A stretch of 42,545 nt of DNA from Paucibacter sp. PLA-PC-4 (GCF_026241155.1 NZ_JAPFGP010000031.1:1-42545), one strand, 5' to 3'. Numbered from the stretch's first letter, positions 1 through 8,625 are shown. The notes: a model not told the origin generated them from the letters alone. Made by a program: numbers and translations.

Positions 1-2
1 AT

Positions 3-167
3 CGCGAAATGTCGGCTTGGTGCATTCGCGCAATGACGGTGGAGGGGGCGCAGTTCGATGTGCAGCCAGCCGGCAACGCCGCGCCGCGCGAGGACGTCGA
101 GGCCACCCGCTCCGTGCAGGAAGTCCTACGCCGAATCCATGCCTTTGTCGACGCGACTCAGGACTGA
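3..167 (+). CDS. C-terminal fragment of an unidentified protein
   Basis: An open frame enters from the left edge and stops at TGA 165-167, giving 54 residues that end in an amphipathic helix-like stretch (VQEVLRRIHAFVDATQD). The composition and strong third-position GC look coding. The start lies outside the window, and I do not recognise the family. It runs towards the converging 435-917 gene, so it is probably the last gene of the neighbouring unit and may mark the left border of the secretion island. Confidence 0.4.
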   Translation, partial: REMSAWCIRAMTVEGAQFDVQPAGNAAPREDVEATRSVQEVLRRIHAFVDATQD

Positions 168-262
168 TCACGGGACAAGCAGTGAGTCGCCTGCTACGAC
201 TGACCTACAACCCGGGTGGTGCAACCTAAGACTGGGCTGCCAATGGGGTCACACGGTCAATA

Positions 263-290
263 CAGCGGCACGGTAGATCACTGGCCGCTG
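263..290. terminator. Possible hairpin between converging genes
   Basis: CAGCGGC (263-269) and GCCGCTG (284-290) form a perfect 7-bp inverted repeat with a 14-nt loop. It sits between two genes that end towards each other (167 and 435). There is no T-tract, so a terminator role is only a guess from position. Nothing else was seen in 168-434. Confidence 0.25.
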
Positions 291-434
291 TACTTCACTG
301 CGTATGCCAGGCCGTGGCTTGCTAGCTGGCGAGGTGCTTGGATACGTGCACATCCTGCAAGACAGGTTGGCCGGCTTCCGGTTGAAAGGCCATCCCCTCA
401 GACACGACGGTCAACTGCCTGCTCATGCGCAGGT

Positions 435-917
435 TCACCAATTGCCCTTCGGCAGGTACTTGTTGCCATTGGCCTGATAGCGGTTGATGGCCTCCAGCAG
501 CTCGGTGTACTGCTCGCACTTGGAGGCACACTCGGTCGCCAGCGTGGCAAGGCGAGACTGCGCACGGGGCAGGTCGCCCTTCATCAGATACAACTCGCCC
601 GAGTATTCGAGCGCGTTTCGGTGGCGCGGGTCGATGCGCAGCGCTGCGTCGTAGTAACGCTCAGATGCAACCAGATCCGGCGTGGTGCTCTTACGCAGCG
701 TGTAGCCCATCAAGTTGTTCCAGTCTGCGCTGGTGCGGTCCTCGACCTGCTTGAGCTCTCTCAATGCCGCGTCCCACTGTCGTGCTTGGATGTACTGACG
801 TGCTGAATCGAGTTTGTCCTTGGCTACGGTCTGGGTACCCATATCTGCGGCCATCGTTAGCTGCATGGTGAATGCGGTCAGCGCAATGCCGAGCGCGGCG
901 GTGAACTTTCTGCTCAT
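435..917 (-). CDS. Exported TPR-repeat protein, predicted HrpB-regulon member
   Basis: This 160-residue protein has a clear Sec signal peptide (MSRKFTAALGIALTAFTMQLTMA, cleavage near AMAAD-like residues 22-25). It is followed by two or three TPR-like helical hairpins (ARQYIQARQWDAALRELKQVED; ASERYYDAALRIDPRHRNALEYSGELYLMKGDLPRA). The two Cys in ECASKCEQY may form a disulfide. The start is supported by a strong Shine-Dalgarno sequence (GGAAG) just before ATG 915-917. A perfect PIP box lies about 120 nt upstream. A periplasmic TPR protein controlled with a T3SS could aid assembly or act as a pilotin-like factor, but no specific function is recognised. Confidence 0.75.
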   Translation of the reverse strand: MSRKFTAALGIALTAFTMQLTMAADMGTQTVAKDKLDSARQYIQARQWDAALRELKQVEDRTSADWNNLMGYTLRKSTTPDLVASERYYDAALRIDPRHRNALEYSGELYLMKGDLPRAQSRLATLATECASKCEQYTELLEAINRYQANGNKYLPKGNW

Positions 918-997
918 GGTTCTTCCTTTCTAGTCAAGCGATCAGGTAGCGGCTAGGACTTGCCAACTGCGTGTGCCGCACAAACCCTGGAATGGCT

Positions 998-1059
998 AGC
1001 TTAGAAACGGTGGCTCTTGAGGAGAAACACCAGGCCGAAGTTCTCGATGCCGGTGCGAA
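998..1059 (-). promoter_or_regulatory. PIP/hrpII box with -10 for the exported TPR gene
   Basis: On the minus strand TTCG (1059-1056), 16 nt, TTCG (1039-1036) gives TTCGC-N15-TTCGG, an exact match to the box bound by HrpB/HrpX. A -10-like TAAGCT (1003-998; 5 of 6 to YANNRT) follows 31 nt after the second half-site, inside the 30-32 nt range known for active PIP promoters. The box begins just after the stop codon of the NtrC-type gene, so it can only serve the gene at 435-917. Confidence 0.75.
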
Positions 1060-1065
1060 GTGTTC

Positions 1066-2430
1066 TCAGGCCTTGTAGGCTGAAGGATCCACGGACAGGG
1101 CTTTGAGTTTGCGATAAAGCGTTGCCGGCGTGAGAGATAGCTCGGCGCAAGATGCCTTCACTGACCCCCCGTTGCGGCGCAGCGATTCCTCAAGTAATGC
1201 CCGCTCGATAACGGCGATGGATTCATCGAAGGAACGCGGTGAATCCGCCGCTGACTCGCCGTCCACGAAGATCGGCAGTCCCAACACCAAGCGATCGGCG
1301 CAGGCTTTGAGTTCCCGCACATTGCCTGGCCAGCGGGCAGTGAGCAGGGCGCCGTGCTGTTCCTGGCTCAGTTGGGGCTCGCTCATCTGGAAGCGTTCGC
1401 ACGCTTCTTGCACAAAGAGCCTAAACAAAACCATGATGTCACCATGCCGCTCCCGCAGCGGAGGGACCCGCAACGACACCACGTTCAGGCGGTAATACAG
1501 GTCGGGGCGAAACAAACCCTTTTCGCTGTGCTCAGCCAGGTTGACCTTCGAGGCCGCTACCACTCGGAAGGCCACAGGAATGGGGCGGTTGCTACCCAGC
1601 CGTTCGATCTCTCGTTCCTGTAGAACGCGCAGTACCTTGGCCTGCAGCGCCAGGGGCATGGCTTCGATCTCGTCGAGAAGCAGCGTTCCGTTTTTGGCAT
1701 GTTCTATCTTGCCAATGCGCTGCTTGCTTGCGCCGGTGAAGGCACCCGCTTCATGGCCGAACAATTCGCTCTCGAACAGGTGCTCCGGAACCGCCGCGCA
1801 GTTCACAGCAACGAAATTCCCCCCAGGCCGACCGTAGTCATGAAGGCAACGGGCAACTCGCTCTTTGCCAGTGCCGGTTTCGCCGGTGATCAGCACATCT
1901 GCTGGTGTCGGTGCAATACGCAGCACCAGGTCACGCAACTCTCGAAGGGCCGGCGAATCCCCCGTGAGCCTTTGATCGATACCAGAGGACTCAGCCAGTT
2001 GCGATTTAAGTCGCCGGTTCTCCTTCACCAGGCGAAACTGTTCGCAGCCACGCTGAATGACGGCCAGCAACTTCTCTCGATCAAACGGCTTCTCCAGGAA
2101 GTCGTAGGCGCCTGCTCGGATAGCCTGGATTGCGGTTGGAATGTCGCCATGGCCCGTCATCAGGACGACAGGCAAATCCGCATCCGCGCGGCGGACGCGA
2201 TCCAGTACATAGAGCCCATCGGCCTTGGCCAGCTTCAGATCGGTGAGTACGATGGAGACTTGCCCGATCTCCTCGCTTTCCAGAAACTCCTCGGCACTTG
2301 CGAAGGCCGGGGCGAAGTAGCCGGCTATTTCCAGCGATCGCCTCATGCTGGCGCGAAACGCCTCATCGTCCTCGATCAACGCGACCCGCAGGCGCTCGGG
2401 AGTAGGAAATGGGCTCGTAGGGATGTTCAT
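1066..2430 (-). CDS. NtrC-family sigma54-dependent response regulator
   Basis: The 454-residue protein has a receiver domain (acidic pocket EDD at 20-22, phospho-acceptor Asp64 in LTDLKL, Lys in EKPF), an AAA+ domain and a Fis-type helix-turn-helix at the C terminus (about 420-450). Walker A is GETGTGKE (183-190), the sigma54-contact loop GAFTGA (229-234) is intact, and Walker B is LLLDE (250-254). It should activate sigma54-RNA polymerase when phosphorylated. ATG 2430 fits the start of the receiver; longer frames would begin upstream of the predicted sigma54 transcript. It follows the histidine kinase gene after a 150-nt gap that holds its own -24/-12 promoter. DctD-type regulators pair with kinases of the neighbour's kind. 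Confidence 0.92.
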   Translation of the reverse strand: MNIPTSPFPTPERLRVALIEDDEAFRASMRRSLEIAGYFAPAFASAEEFLESEEIGQVSIVLTDLKLAKADGLYVLDRVRRADADLPVVLMTGHGDIPTAIQAIRAGAYDFLEKPFDREKLLAVIQRGCEQFRLVKENRRLKSQLAESSGIDQRLTGDSPALRELRDLVLRIAPTPADVLITGETGTGKERVARCLHDYGRPGGNFVAVNCAAVPEHLFESELFGHEAGAFTGASKQRIGKIEHAKNGTLLLDEIEAMPLALQAKVLRVLQEREIERLGSNRPIPVAFRVVAASKVNLAEHSEKGLFRPDLYYRLNVVSLRVPPLRERHGDIMVLFRLFVQEACERFQMSEPQLSQEQHGALLTARWPGNVRELKACADRLVLGLPIFVDGESAADSPRSFDESIAVIERALLEESLRRNGGSVKASCAELSLTPATLYRKLKALSVDPSAYKA

Positions 2431-2467
2431 CGGTTGGGTCAAGCGAAAGAAGTGCTTGGGGCCGATC

Positions 2468-2484
2468 AAGCAAGAGGCGGGCCA
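2468..2484 (-). promoter_or_regulatory. Sigma54 (-24/-12) promoter of the NtrC-type gene
   Basis: The minus strand reads TGGCCC-GCCTC-TTGCT, one mismatch to TGGCAC-N5-TTGCW with the essential GG-N10-GC spacing. Transcription would begin near 2458, about 28 nt before ATG 2430. The downstream gene encodes a sigma54 activator, so positive autoregulation is the simple inference. Confidence 0.7.
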
Positions 2485-2546
2485 TTGTGCATGAACGTGC
2501 AGCAGCGACAAATGCAGGCTCTTTGGCGTGTGACCGGTCCGCAGTC

Positions 2547-2567
2547 TCTCGAATCCGAGAACGGCGG
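2547..2567. promoter_or_regulatory. Possible upstream activator site
   Basis: An inverted repeat TCTCG-aatc-CGAGA (2547-2560) is followed by GAACGGCGG (2559-2567), 90-110 nt upstream of the predicted sigma54 start. The same 9-mer, also next to TCTCT, occurs at a similar distance before the other sigma54 promoter (19205-19213, minus strand). This is the expected place for an enhancer-binding protein site. The assignment is inference from position and a short shared word. Confidence 0.3.
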
Positions 2568-2580
2568 GGGTACAGCCTTC

Positions 2581-4470
2581 TCAAAGTTGAGGCCGTGCTG
2601 TGGCGTGGGTACTGTCAACTTCGGGGGCAGCCGGTTGCGGCGCGGTCGGCAACTCGATCGTAAAGCGCGCGCCGCCATCAACTGCATTGTGGCCACTGAT
2701 GCTTCCGTCCATCTCTCGAAGAACATCTCGCGCCATCGCCAATCCGAGCCCCAGACCCCGCCCAGCCACCTTGGTCGTAAAGAATGGCTCGAAAAGGCGG
2801 CTCTCGACGGCAGGGGAGAGCCCCGGCCCATTGTCTTGAACTGAAAGAGACACCCGATTGCCTGTGACTTGGCAGTCAAACAAAATACGTCGAGCCTGGC
2901 CCAACTCCATCACATCCAGTGCATTGTTCACAAGGTTCGCGATAACTCGCACAAGGTGGCCCTCGTGGGCCCACACGTGGTGGTCTTCAAACGCGACGGA
3001 AATCTCACATGGCGCTTGCGAGAGCCTTGACCCCAGTAGAGCAAGGGATTCGGAGATCGCGTGGCGCAGGCTCACGCGCCCCAGTTGTGCGCCGGTGCGC
3101 ACGGGAAAGGCCGCGAGCTGCGCTGTCAGGTCGGTCAGTCGAGCGCCCAGCTTGCTCGATTGACGAAGTATGTCCAGTGCCTCTTGGCGTTCGCCAGCAG
3201 ACACGAGGGCAAGCGCAGTTTCCATTGACATCCGTATAGATGCCATAGGTTGGTTGACCTCATGGTTGACGCTAGCAACCAAGTGGCCCACGTTGGACAG
3301 GCGCTGAGCGTAAGCCAAAGTCCGTTCGGTCTCCCGTAAGCGCTGATCGGCTAGCTGGTCTAAAGCAAGCACGTCAGCTCGATGCGCAATCGACTCTTGA
3401 AATTGGCGGGCTTGTAGCCGGCAAGCTTGATCCTGCGCCTCGTACGCGGCCCGCCAGTCGCCCGCAGTCTCAAGCGCGTCCGCGAGCATCATGAGAATGC
3501 CGATTTGCTTCGGAAGTGCGGCGCGGGACTTGAGCAAGACGACGGCCCGGCGTGCGCAGGCAATCCGACGAAGGTATGCTGGCGCAGGGCTTGCCTGCGC
3601 CAGCAGGCACCAGGCACTGCCGCGCAGGACAGGATCGGCATTCTCGCGAGCCAGCCGCGCCATCCATCGAACAGCGCGTGCGCAGCGGCTCCGGTCGCCC
3701 CGGCTTAGGGCCGCGATGGCGGCAGTCTCCAGTATCGTGGGAGCATCGTCCGCCAATTTTGACGGCGCGAGTGCATCTATGTCGGGCAACACGGCCACAG
3801 CATCAGCCCGCGCATCGGCCGCGCCACGCGTATCTCCTGCCAGTTCGCGCTGCTGAGCCTGACGCAGAAGGATCCGAGCTTTGATATGGTTCAGTGCGAT
3901 GTTCAGGGCAGAATCTCTGCATGATGCAGCCACGCTGGCCGCTTCTTTCATGCGATTCAGAGCGGCGTCGGACTCGCCCAGTAGCGATTCGGCCAATGCC
4001 GCTTGGGCGAGGCTACGCGCCAACTGGGAACGATCGTCGGTCAAGCGGCACCGGTCCGCAGCTTCCAGAGCAGCCTTCTTACCACGAGCGTATTCGCCGA
4101 TCTCCAGGTACGCTTCCCCGCGCACAAGCATCATCTGGGTGGCGCGCCAGCGATCGTCGCCCTGCTCGAACAGGAGTTGCGCCTCGAGGGCGTAGGCGTA
4201 GGCGCGATCTGCTCGGCCGGCCAATCGCGCCAAGCTGGCCGCTCGATGGAGCGTACGTGCAACAACCTGGGAGTCGCCCGAACGACGAGCGAGATCGGTG
4301 GTGTCCTCGAGAAGGGCGATCGCGGCGGCCGGCGCCCCGGTAGCTGCCTGAGCAGCCAGGGTCAGTTGCTGCTCCAGCTCGTCGGGGAGCGTGCGCTCAG
4401 GTCCAGAATGCGGCCAGAGGGTGGGGCGGTCCTGATCGAGGAGCTGAGGAAAAAAGTGCCGGCCAGGCAT
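2581..4470 (-). CDS. Soluble TPR-containing sensor histidine kinase (DctB/NtrB-like core)
   Basis: The protein has about 629 residues and no membrane segment. The N-terminal 370 residues are TPR-like helical repeats. The core has an H-box NHEVNQP with His near 403, an N-box ANLVNNALD, a G1 box DNGPGL, an F-box FEPFFTTK and a G2 box GRGLGLGL, so it should be an active kinase. The HExNQP signature is typical of kinases that partner NtrC/DctD-type regulators, and the next gene downstream encodes one. TPRs instead of a periplasmic sensor suggest it reads a cytoplasmic partner, for instance a secretion chaperone or substrate. ATG 4470 was chosen because upstream residues look non-homologous; no good Shine-Dalgarno is visible and ATG 4545 is an alternative. 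It starts 94 nt after hpaB and may be co-transcribed. Confidence 0.88.
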   Translation of the reverse strand: MPGRHFFPQLLDQDRPTLWPHSGPERTLPDELEQQLTLAAQAATGAPAAAIALLEDTTDLARRSGDSQVVARTLHRAASLARLAGRADRAYAYALEAQLLFEQGDDRWRATQMMLVRGEAYLEIGEYARGKKAALEAADRCRLTDDRSQLARSLAQAALAESLLGESDAALNRMKEAASVAASCRDSALNIALNHIKARILLRQAQQRELAGDTRGAADARADAVAVLPDIDALAPSKLADDAPTILETAAIAALSRGDRSRCARAVRWMARLARENADPVLRGSAWCLLAQASPAPAYLRRIACARRAVVLLKSRAALPKQIGILMMLADALETAGDWRAAYEAQDQACRLQARQFQESIAHRADVLALDQLADQRLRETERTLAYAQRLSNVGHLVASVNHEVNQPMASIRMSMETALALVSAGERQEALDILRQSSKLGARLTDLTAQLAAFPVRTGAQLGRVSLRHAISESLALLGSRLSQAPCEISVAFEDHHVWAHEGHLVRVIANLVNNALDVMELGQARRILFDCQVTGNRVSLSVQDNGPGLSPAVESRLFEPFFTTKVAGRGLGLGLAMARDVLREMDGSISGHNAVDGGARFTIELPTAPQPAAPEVDSTHATARPQL

Positions 4471-4563
4471 ATGCACGGTGCAGTGAGAAATCTGGGACGC
4501 AATTGTGTTGCGCGTGAGGGAAGAAGCATAAGCCGGGCAGCGCAAACCCTTTGGGGCGCGCGG

Positions 4564-5052
4564 TCATCCCCTCAGCCAGAGATAGTTGCCGCTCGAGATC
4601 GCCTCGTACAGCTCGTCCGGCGCTTGCAGCAGGTGTTCGCGCCAATAGCGGCCATGTTCAGCATAGTGCCTGAGTGTGTCAGCTAGCCAGGCGCCGTCAA
4701 TGTCGTCTGTCATCGGAAGACGAACGATCAAGTGCGAGTTCCCACTGTCCGGATCGAGCCCAAGCTGTGCCTGATCTTGCGCGTACACCAACAAGTTGGA
4801 CTCCAACATCAATCGGAAGATGGTAAGGGTGCGACCAGCTGTCGTCATGCCGTAGTCGAACTGCATGTACAACGCTTGTGGGTCGTTCAGTACGTGATCG
4901 ATGATGACATCGAAGCCCTGATAAACCAGCTGGCGGCGCTGCAGTACCGAATTCACATCGATGATGTCAATTTGCTCGCACAGTTCCACCAGAAGGTCGA
5001 CAAATCTTGCCTGATCGGGATCCGAGATCTCCGTGTACGGGCCGTTGCTCAC
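4564..5052 (-). CDS. hpaB: HpaB-type general T3SS chaperone
   Basis: This 162-residue acidic protein fits HpaB (HrpG of Ralstonia), the general chaperone that brings effectors to the HrcN ATPase and controls the switch from translocon to effector export. The length and the central stretch (FDVIIDHVLNDPQALYMQFDYG, then NLLVYAQDQAQLGLD) recall HpaB from memory, and the gene lies directly after hpaA as in Hrp2 clusters. It starts at GTG 5052, overlapping the hpaA stop in a GTGA junction, which indicates translational coupling. It is the last gene of the hrcU-to-hpaB operon. Confidence 0.82.
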   Translation of the reverse strand: MSNGPYTEISDPDQARFVDLLVELCEQIDIIDVNSVLQRRQLVYQGFDVIIDHVLNDPQALYMQFDYGMTTAGRTLTIFRLMLESNLLVYAQDQAQLGLDPDSGNSHLIVRLPMTDDIDGAWLADTLRHYAEHGRYWREHLLQAPDELYEAISSGNYLWLRG

Positions 5053-5873
5053 ACCTTGCCCCGCTGCATTGCTGTCATGCGCGCAATCTTCATCTCTGCC
5101 TGGGCCGGGGTTGCGGACATGTCGCGAGACATGCCCAAGAGCAGCAGCGGCAGCATGAAGTGCAATGCCCGAACATTCTCGTTGTCGGTGGGCTTCACAG
5201 CACTGTTCATTAGCGCCACGAGATGCTGCTTCACCTCGGATAAGTTGAGGGCCTCGGCCGGCTGAAACCCGCGAGTGCGCAACAACAGGTCAAGGCGCTG
5301 CCGCAAGAACGCCGTTGCCAGTCCGCGCGTACTTCTAGACTCGGAGCCCGAGTGTTCAGTGCTCTGTAAGCCGGCTGCCCGCAGCTGCGCACTGTGTGAG
5401 GTGCGCGCAAGAACGTCGTGCATTGCCTGAATGGTCGTGGCCAACGATGTGCGACGAGACCGGACTACAGGCGGCTCGGCGCAAGGCCCTCCAGGCTCGG
5501 CGCTGAGCGCTCCAGAAACTGAGGCATCTCTTGAACGGCCGTGCTCGCAATCCGCATCTTCTTGCGACTGGTCGCCTTGCCGAGCACTTGCAACGGCGTC
5601 GAGTGCGGACCGTGCCGACGCATGCTGGAGCGTAACGGTGAGGTCGTCAATGGACGATCCATGCGTTCCCGTGGCCGCACAGGCGACGCCGGGTCTGCGC
5701 GGCCTCGCCGGTGCGCTGGGAGGCCTGCGCGGCGTTATCGCCTTGCCGCCCAGCCACTGGGAAGAACGCGACATTGCTGCAGCTGCGGGCACAGGGGAAG
5801 CCACGTCATTCGAGTGAGCCGTTGTTGGCGCAGGTGCGACTTGCGGTGGGCCTTGGAGCTTGGCGGGAAGCAT
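5049..5873 (-). CDS. hpaA: HpaA-like T3SS export-control protein
   Basis: The 274-residue protein has a long low-complexity N-terminal half rich in Ala, Pro, Ser and Arg, including a basic patch (RRPPSAPARPRRP near 49-61) that resembles the nuclear localisation signals reported in Xanthomonas HpaA. The C-terminal part is a compact helical region (about 175-274). Size, composition and position between hrcS and hpaB match HpaA (HrpV of Ralstonia), a secreted protein that binds HpaB and frees it after secretion. Sequence conservation is low in this family, so the call rests mainly on synteny. The gene starts 56 nt after hrcS. Confidence 0.68.
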   Translation of the reverse strand: MLPAKLQGPPQVAPAPTTAHSNDVASPVPAAAAMSRSSQWLGGKAITPRRPPSAPARPRRPGVACAATGTHGSSIDDLTVTLQHASARSALDAVASARQGDQSQEDADCEHGRSRDASVSGALSAEPGGPCAEPPVVRSRRTSLATTIQAMHDVLARTSHSAQLRAAGLQSTEHSGSESRSTRGLATAFLRQRLDLLLRTRGFQPAEALNLSEVKQHLVALMNSAVKPTDNENVRALHFMLPLLLLGMSRDMSATPAQAEMKIARMTAMQRGKV

Positions 5874-5929
5874 GGATGGAATCTCTTTACCTACTTAGGA
5901 GTGAGCCCTTCTCGATGGACTGTGTCGCG

Positions 5930-6190
5930 TCACTGCAGGGCAAGCTGCATGACCTGGGTGGCAAAGTTGAGAACCGTGGCGGCACCCCAAGGTGCAGCGA
6001 GGAGCAATGTCACCACCACCGCGATCAGCTTGGCACCTTGAGAGATGCTCTGTTCCTGCAGCGACGTGATGGCAAGGACGAATGAGACGAGCAGGCCAAC
6101 CGCTGCGGACACCAAGACCACGGGCAGCGATACGGTCAGGCAAAGGATCAGCGCCTGGGAAGTGAGTTGGATGAAACTGTCTGTATTCAT
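5930..6190 (-). CDS. hrcS: T3SS export-gate protein HrcS (SctS)
   Basis: The 86-residue protein has two hydrophobic helices (about 13-38 and 52-75) separated by a loop with SLQEQSISQGAKL, the typical SctS/FliQ hairpin. SctS packs with SctR and SctT to form the inner-membrane export gate. It lies 7 nt after hrcR. Length and topology match the family. Confidence 0.93.
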   Translation of the reverse strand: MNTDSFIQLTSQALILCLTVSLPVVLVSAAVGLLVSFVLAITSLQEQSISQGAKLIAVVVTLLLAAPWGAATVLNFATQVMQLALQ

Positions 6191-6197
6191 CTATGCC

Positions 6198-6854
6198 TCA
6201 TCGGTAAGTCAGTACCAGTCCATGCACCAGTGTCGACCACCCATCCATTACTACGAAGAGCAGTAGCTTGAACGGAATTGCTACTTGTGTCGGCGTTACC
6301 TGCGACAGGCCCATCGCCATCAAGATATTGGCGATGATCAGATCGACGACTACGAATGCAAGGTAGAGCAGAAAGCCGATCTTGAAGGCTGCCGTTAGCT
6401 CCGATAGCGTGAAGGCTGGAGCCAGCACGATCAAGTCGTCGGACTTCAGCGCCTTGGCACGTGCCTCGGGCCAGACGGCCGATGCGGACTTCAGAAAGAA
6501 GGCCTTTTCTCGAGGTTGTGCATGCTTGTCGAGGAACTTTCTGACTGGCTCCTGTGCGGCCTCGACCACCTGTTCCACCTGGCTTGCGGTGGATCCTGCG
6601 GGGCCCCTGGCACGTATGTTATCCAGAGTATCCATGGCAATTGGAGCCATGATGTATGCCGATACGATGATGGCGATGCCATTAATTACCATGTTTGGCG
6701 GCACCTGCTGCACCCCAAGCGCATTGCGCAGTAGGCCCAGCACGACGACTATCTTCGTATAGCAGGTAACCATCATCGCTACGAACGGCAGAAGTCCGAT
6801 CGCAACGACGACAACGAGCAGCGGCAGCAGCTCAGCGACGCTGTTCGTGTTCAT
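6198..6854 (-). CDS. hrcR: T3SS export-gate protein HrcR (SctR)
   Basis: This 218-residue FliP/SctR family protein has an N-terminal hydrophobic helix, the conserved TCYTKIVVVLGLLRNALGVQQVPPN region (about 31-55), and C-terminal helices ending LLLFVVMDGWSTLVHGLVLTY. Five copies form the core of the export gate. Its start overlaps the end of hrcQ by 23 nt, which suggests coupled translation. Confidence 0.95.
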   Translation of the reverse strand: MNTNSVAELLPLLVVVVAIGLLPFVAMMVTCYTKIVVVLGLLRNALGVQQVPPNMVINGIAIIVSAYIMAPIAMDTLDNIRARGPAGSTASQVEQVVEAAQEPVRKFLDKHAQPREKAFFLKSASAVWPEARAKALKSDDLIVLAPAFTLSELTAAFKIGFLLYLAFVVVDLIIANILMAMGLSQVTPTQVAIPFKLLLFVVMDGWSTLVHGLVLTYR

Positions 6855-7923
6855 CGCTCGCTACCATCCGTGTAATTCTTGCACCCAGCCTGTCACCCAC
6901 TGCAACCAGCTCAGCATGTCCGATGACTTGCCCTGCGCAGACCAATCGCAGTCCCGCTGCGCTCAGTGGCTGTGAAAACTCGATGACATAGCCCGGTCGA
7001 ATAGCTTCCAGGTCCGTCAGTGACATGGCGCTTGTCTCCACTTCAAAACCTATGGGCAGCTCCAGCTGCTCAAGGGCGTCGAGTTCCTGTTCTTGCGGTA
7101 GCTGGGAATTCGCTTGGTTGGCCAAGCTTTTTGGGTCATGCGTCATCAATGTTCCAGTGAACTTAAGTTGGCCACCTTCAATGGCAGCATTGGCATGAAG
7201 CCGCCTATTGCCGGATGGACCTGATCGCCAACGAACTGGCGCGCGGTCCAGTCCGCCCGCTGTCAATGGCAGCAACACAACATCGCCTGGGCTCAGGGTT
7301 CGCATCGTGACAAGTGACAGCTCAACCGATGCGAGCTCCACCCATCCAGGCACATACATCCGATCACGCCAGAATCGGCTGACCTGCGGATGAGGTGCGC
7401 GGACCCTCAATGCATCTGCCAGGTTCGGCGAGATGCTTCCTAGCGCGACACGTGTCAATTCCCTGTCGAGGTCGCGCACCGAGTGCCATGCGTCGGGTAT
7501 GCGCTGCGCTGCGTCGACGGGTTCAAGCGAAAGGGCTTGGCTGCCGGCAAATGGTCCGTCGTCAGGCAGGTACCGCCCTAACGGCAGCGCCAGCAGGGCA
7601 TGCAAGGCCAAAGTACGCTGCGCCTGCGTCAGGTCCGGCGCCGATGCAATTGCTAGCCCTGGATCATCGCCAGCCGACACGATCAGTTCGATATCGCCTC
7701 GCGAACATCGCAGAAACAGCCGGTACAACGGCCCGGCCAGCGGTCCCAGGGCCGGGGAGATTTCGATGCCGGCCTGTAGTTGGCTTGAAATCCATGTATC
7801 GAAGCGCGTGTCACCCGTGAGCCGCGCAGCGGCGGCAGCAGTGGCCGAGAATCGCGGCAAGCGATGACTCAGGTCTTCTATCGTTGGCGAGGTAGACATG
7901 TGCAGGGAGGCGAAGCCGGACAT
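6832..7923 (-). CDS. hrcQ: T3SS C-ring component HrcQ (SctQ)
   Basis: The 363-residue protein has the SctQ layout: a variable N-terminal region and a C-terminal SpoA (FliM/FliN) domain, visible as LPIGFEVETSAMSLTDLEAIRPGYVIEFSQPL and ending IGHAELVAVGDRLGARITRM. It builds the cytoplasmic sorting platform with SctK and SctL. It is slightly longer than Xanthomonas HrcQ. An internal ATG at 7899 is an alternative start; neither has a clear ribosome-binding site. Many Sct systems also make the SpoA domain separately from an internal start, which I cannot resolve here. Confidence 0.9.
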   Translation of the reverse strand: MSGFASLHMSTSPTIEDLSHRLPRFSATAAAAARLTGDTRFDTWISSQLQAGIEISPALGPLAGPLYRLFLRCSRGDIELIVSAGDDPGLAIASAPDLTQAQRTLALHALLALPLGRYLPDDGPFAGSQALSLEPVDAAQRIPDAWHSVRDLDRELTRVALGSISPNLADALRVRAPHPQVSRFWRDRMYVPGWVELASVELSLVTMRTLSPGDVVLLPLTAGGLDRAPVRWRSGPSGNRRLHANAAIEGGQLKFTGTLMTHDPKSLANQANSQLPQEQELDALEQLELPIGFEVETSAMSLTDLEAIRPGYVIEFSQPLSAAGLRLVCAGQVIGHAELVAVGDRLGARITRMVASDEHEQRR

Positions 7924-7942
7924 TTCGGCGGCAGCAGCTTGG

Positions 7943-8614
7943 CTATTGGATGTTGATGGCGATGTCCCTCAGGTGAGGAACGGCCTCGAAGAGGCGGGTG
8001 CGCAGCGCATCCTGATGTGTCGATAGTAGGAGCCGCGTGTCCTGATCAAGTGTCTGGAAGCGAAGCAGCAGTCGCTGCTGCGAAAGTCCCACGTGCATCG
8101 TGGTCTCCGGGAGCAGTTCTGCGTCCAGCCGCAGGCTGACACTCCAGCCCTCACTGTCGCCGACGATTGGGGCGTTGCAGAAGTCAGCAATAGTGCGCGA
8201 GATTGTTGATATGGGGTCTCGCGTCGCGTTGAAAGAGAGTGCCGTCAGGCGAGGTGTCGGATCTGGTCTTTCAACGCAGGGAAGCTGTTCCCTGCTCGCG
8301 GGTTCATAGATCTCTTTCGGCTGCTCCTCGAAACTATTTCGGCCTCGCGAGCTTTCTGTCCACCCCTCAGAGGAAGTCCGTGGGGGTGTTTGCGAAGGAT
8401 TGATTTGAGCCTCGACTGGGCCCGCCAAGACCGATATATGCGGCGGCGCAGGCCTCGTATGAGGCCCATCCGGATCGACTGTTTCGCCGTTGCTGGATCT
8501 GCCGCGTAGTAGGTCGCCAAAGGACAAGCGTGTAGCGACAGGCGCCTCCGCTGGCCCGGGCCGAAGGGCCACGAGTGCATGTATCTTCGGCGCATGGGGC
8601 TTGGAGGTGCTCAT
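7943..8614 (-). CDS. hpaP: HpaP/HpaC-like substrate-specificity switch (SctP)
   Basis: The 223-residue protein lies between hrcV and hrcQ, where Hrp2 systems carry hpaP (hpaC), the T3S4 protein that switches export from early to late substrates through contact with the HrcU C-terminal domain. The N-terminal half is Pro/Ser-rich and disordered. The C-terminal half (about 140-223) has the strand-rich pattern of the family (WSVSLRLDAELLPETTMHVGLSQQRLLLRF). ATG 8614, 11 nt after the hrcV stop, is preferred; a longer frame would overlap hrcV. Confidence 0.82.
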   Translation of the reverse strand: MSTSKPHAPKIHALVALRPGPAEAPVATRLSFGDLLRGRSSNGETVDPDGPHTRPAPPHISVLAGPVEAQINPSQTPPRTSSEGWTESSRGRNSFEEQPKEIYEPASREQLPCVERPDPTPRLTALSFNATRDPISTISRTIADFCNAPIVGDSEGWSVSLRLDAELLPETTMHVGLSQQRLLLRFQTLDQDTRLLLSTHQDALRTRLFEAVPHLRDIAINIQ

Positions 8615-8625
8615 GGGAAAGCTTC

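Noticed and set aside
216-806. Long plus-strand frame of 196 codons over the exported TPR gene.
   Set aside because: It is the shadow of the real minus-strand gene, which has a signal peptide, ribosome-binding site and TPRs.
936-985. GG-N10-CC motif on the minus strand before the exported TPR gene that looks like a -24/-12 promoter.
   Set aside because: The essential -12 GC is missing (CC instead), and the PIP box with -10 explains the promoter better.
1699-2844. Plus-strand frame of 381 codons across the NtrC-type gene.
   Set aside because: It has no recognisable domain and runs antisense to conserved AAA+ motifs.
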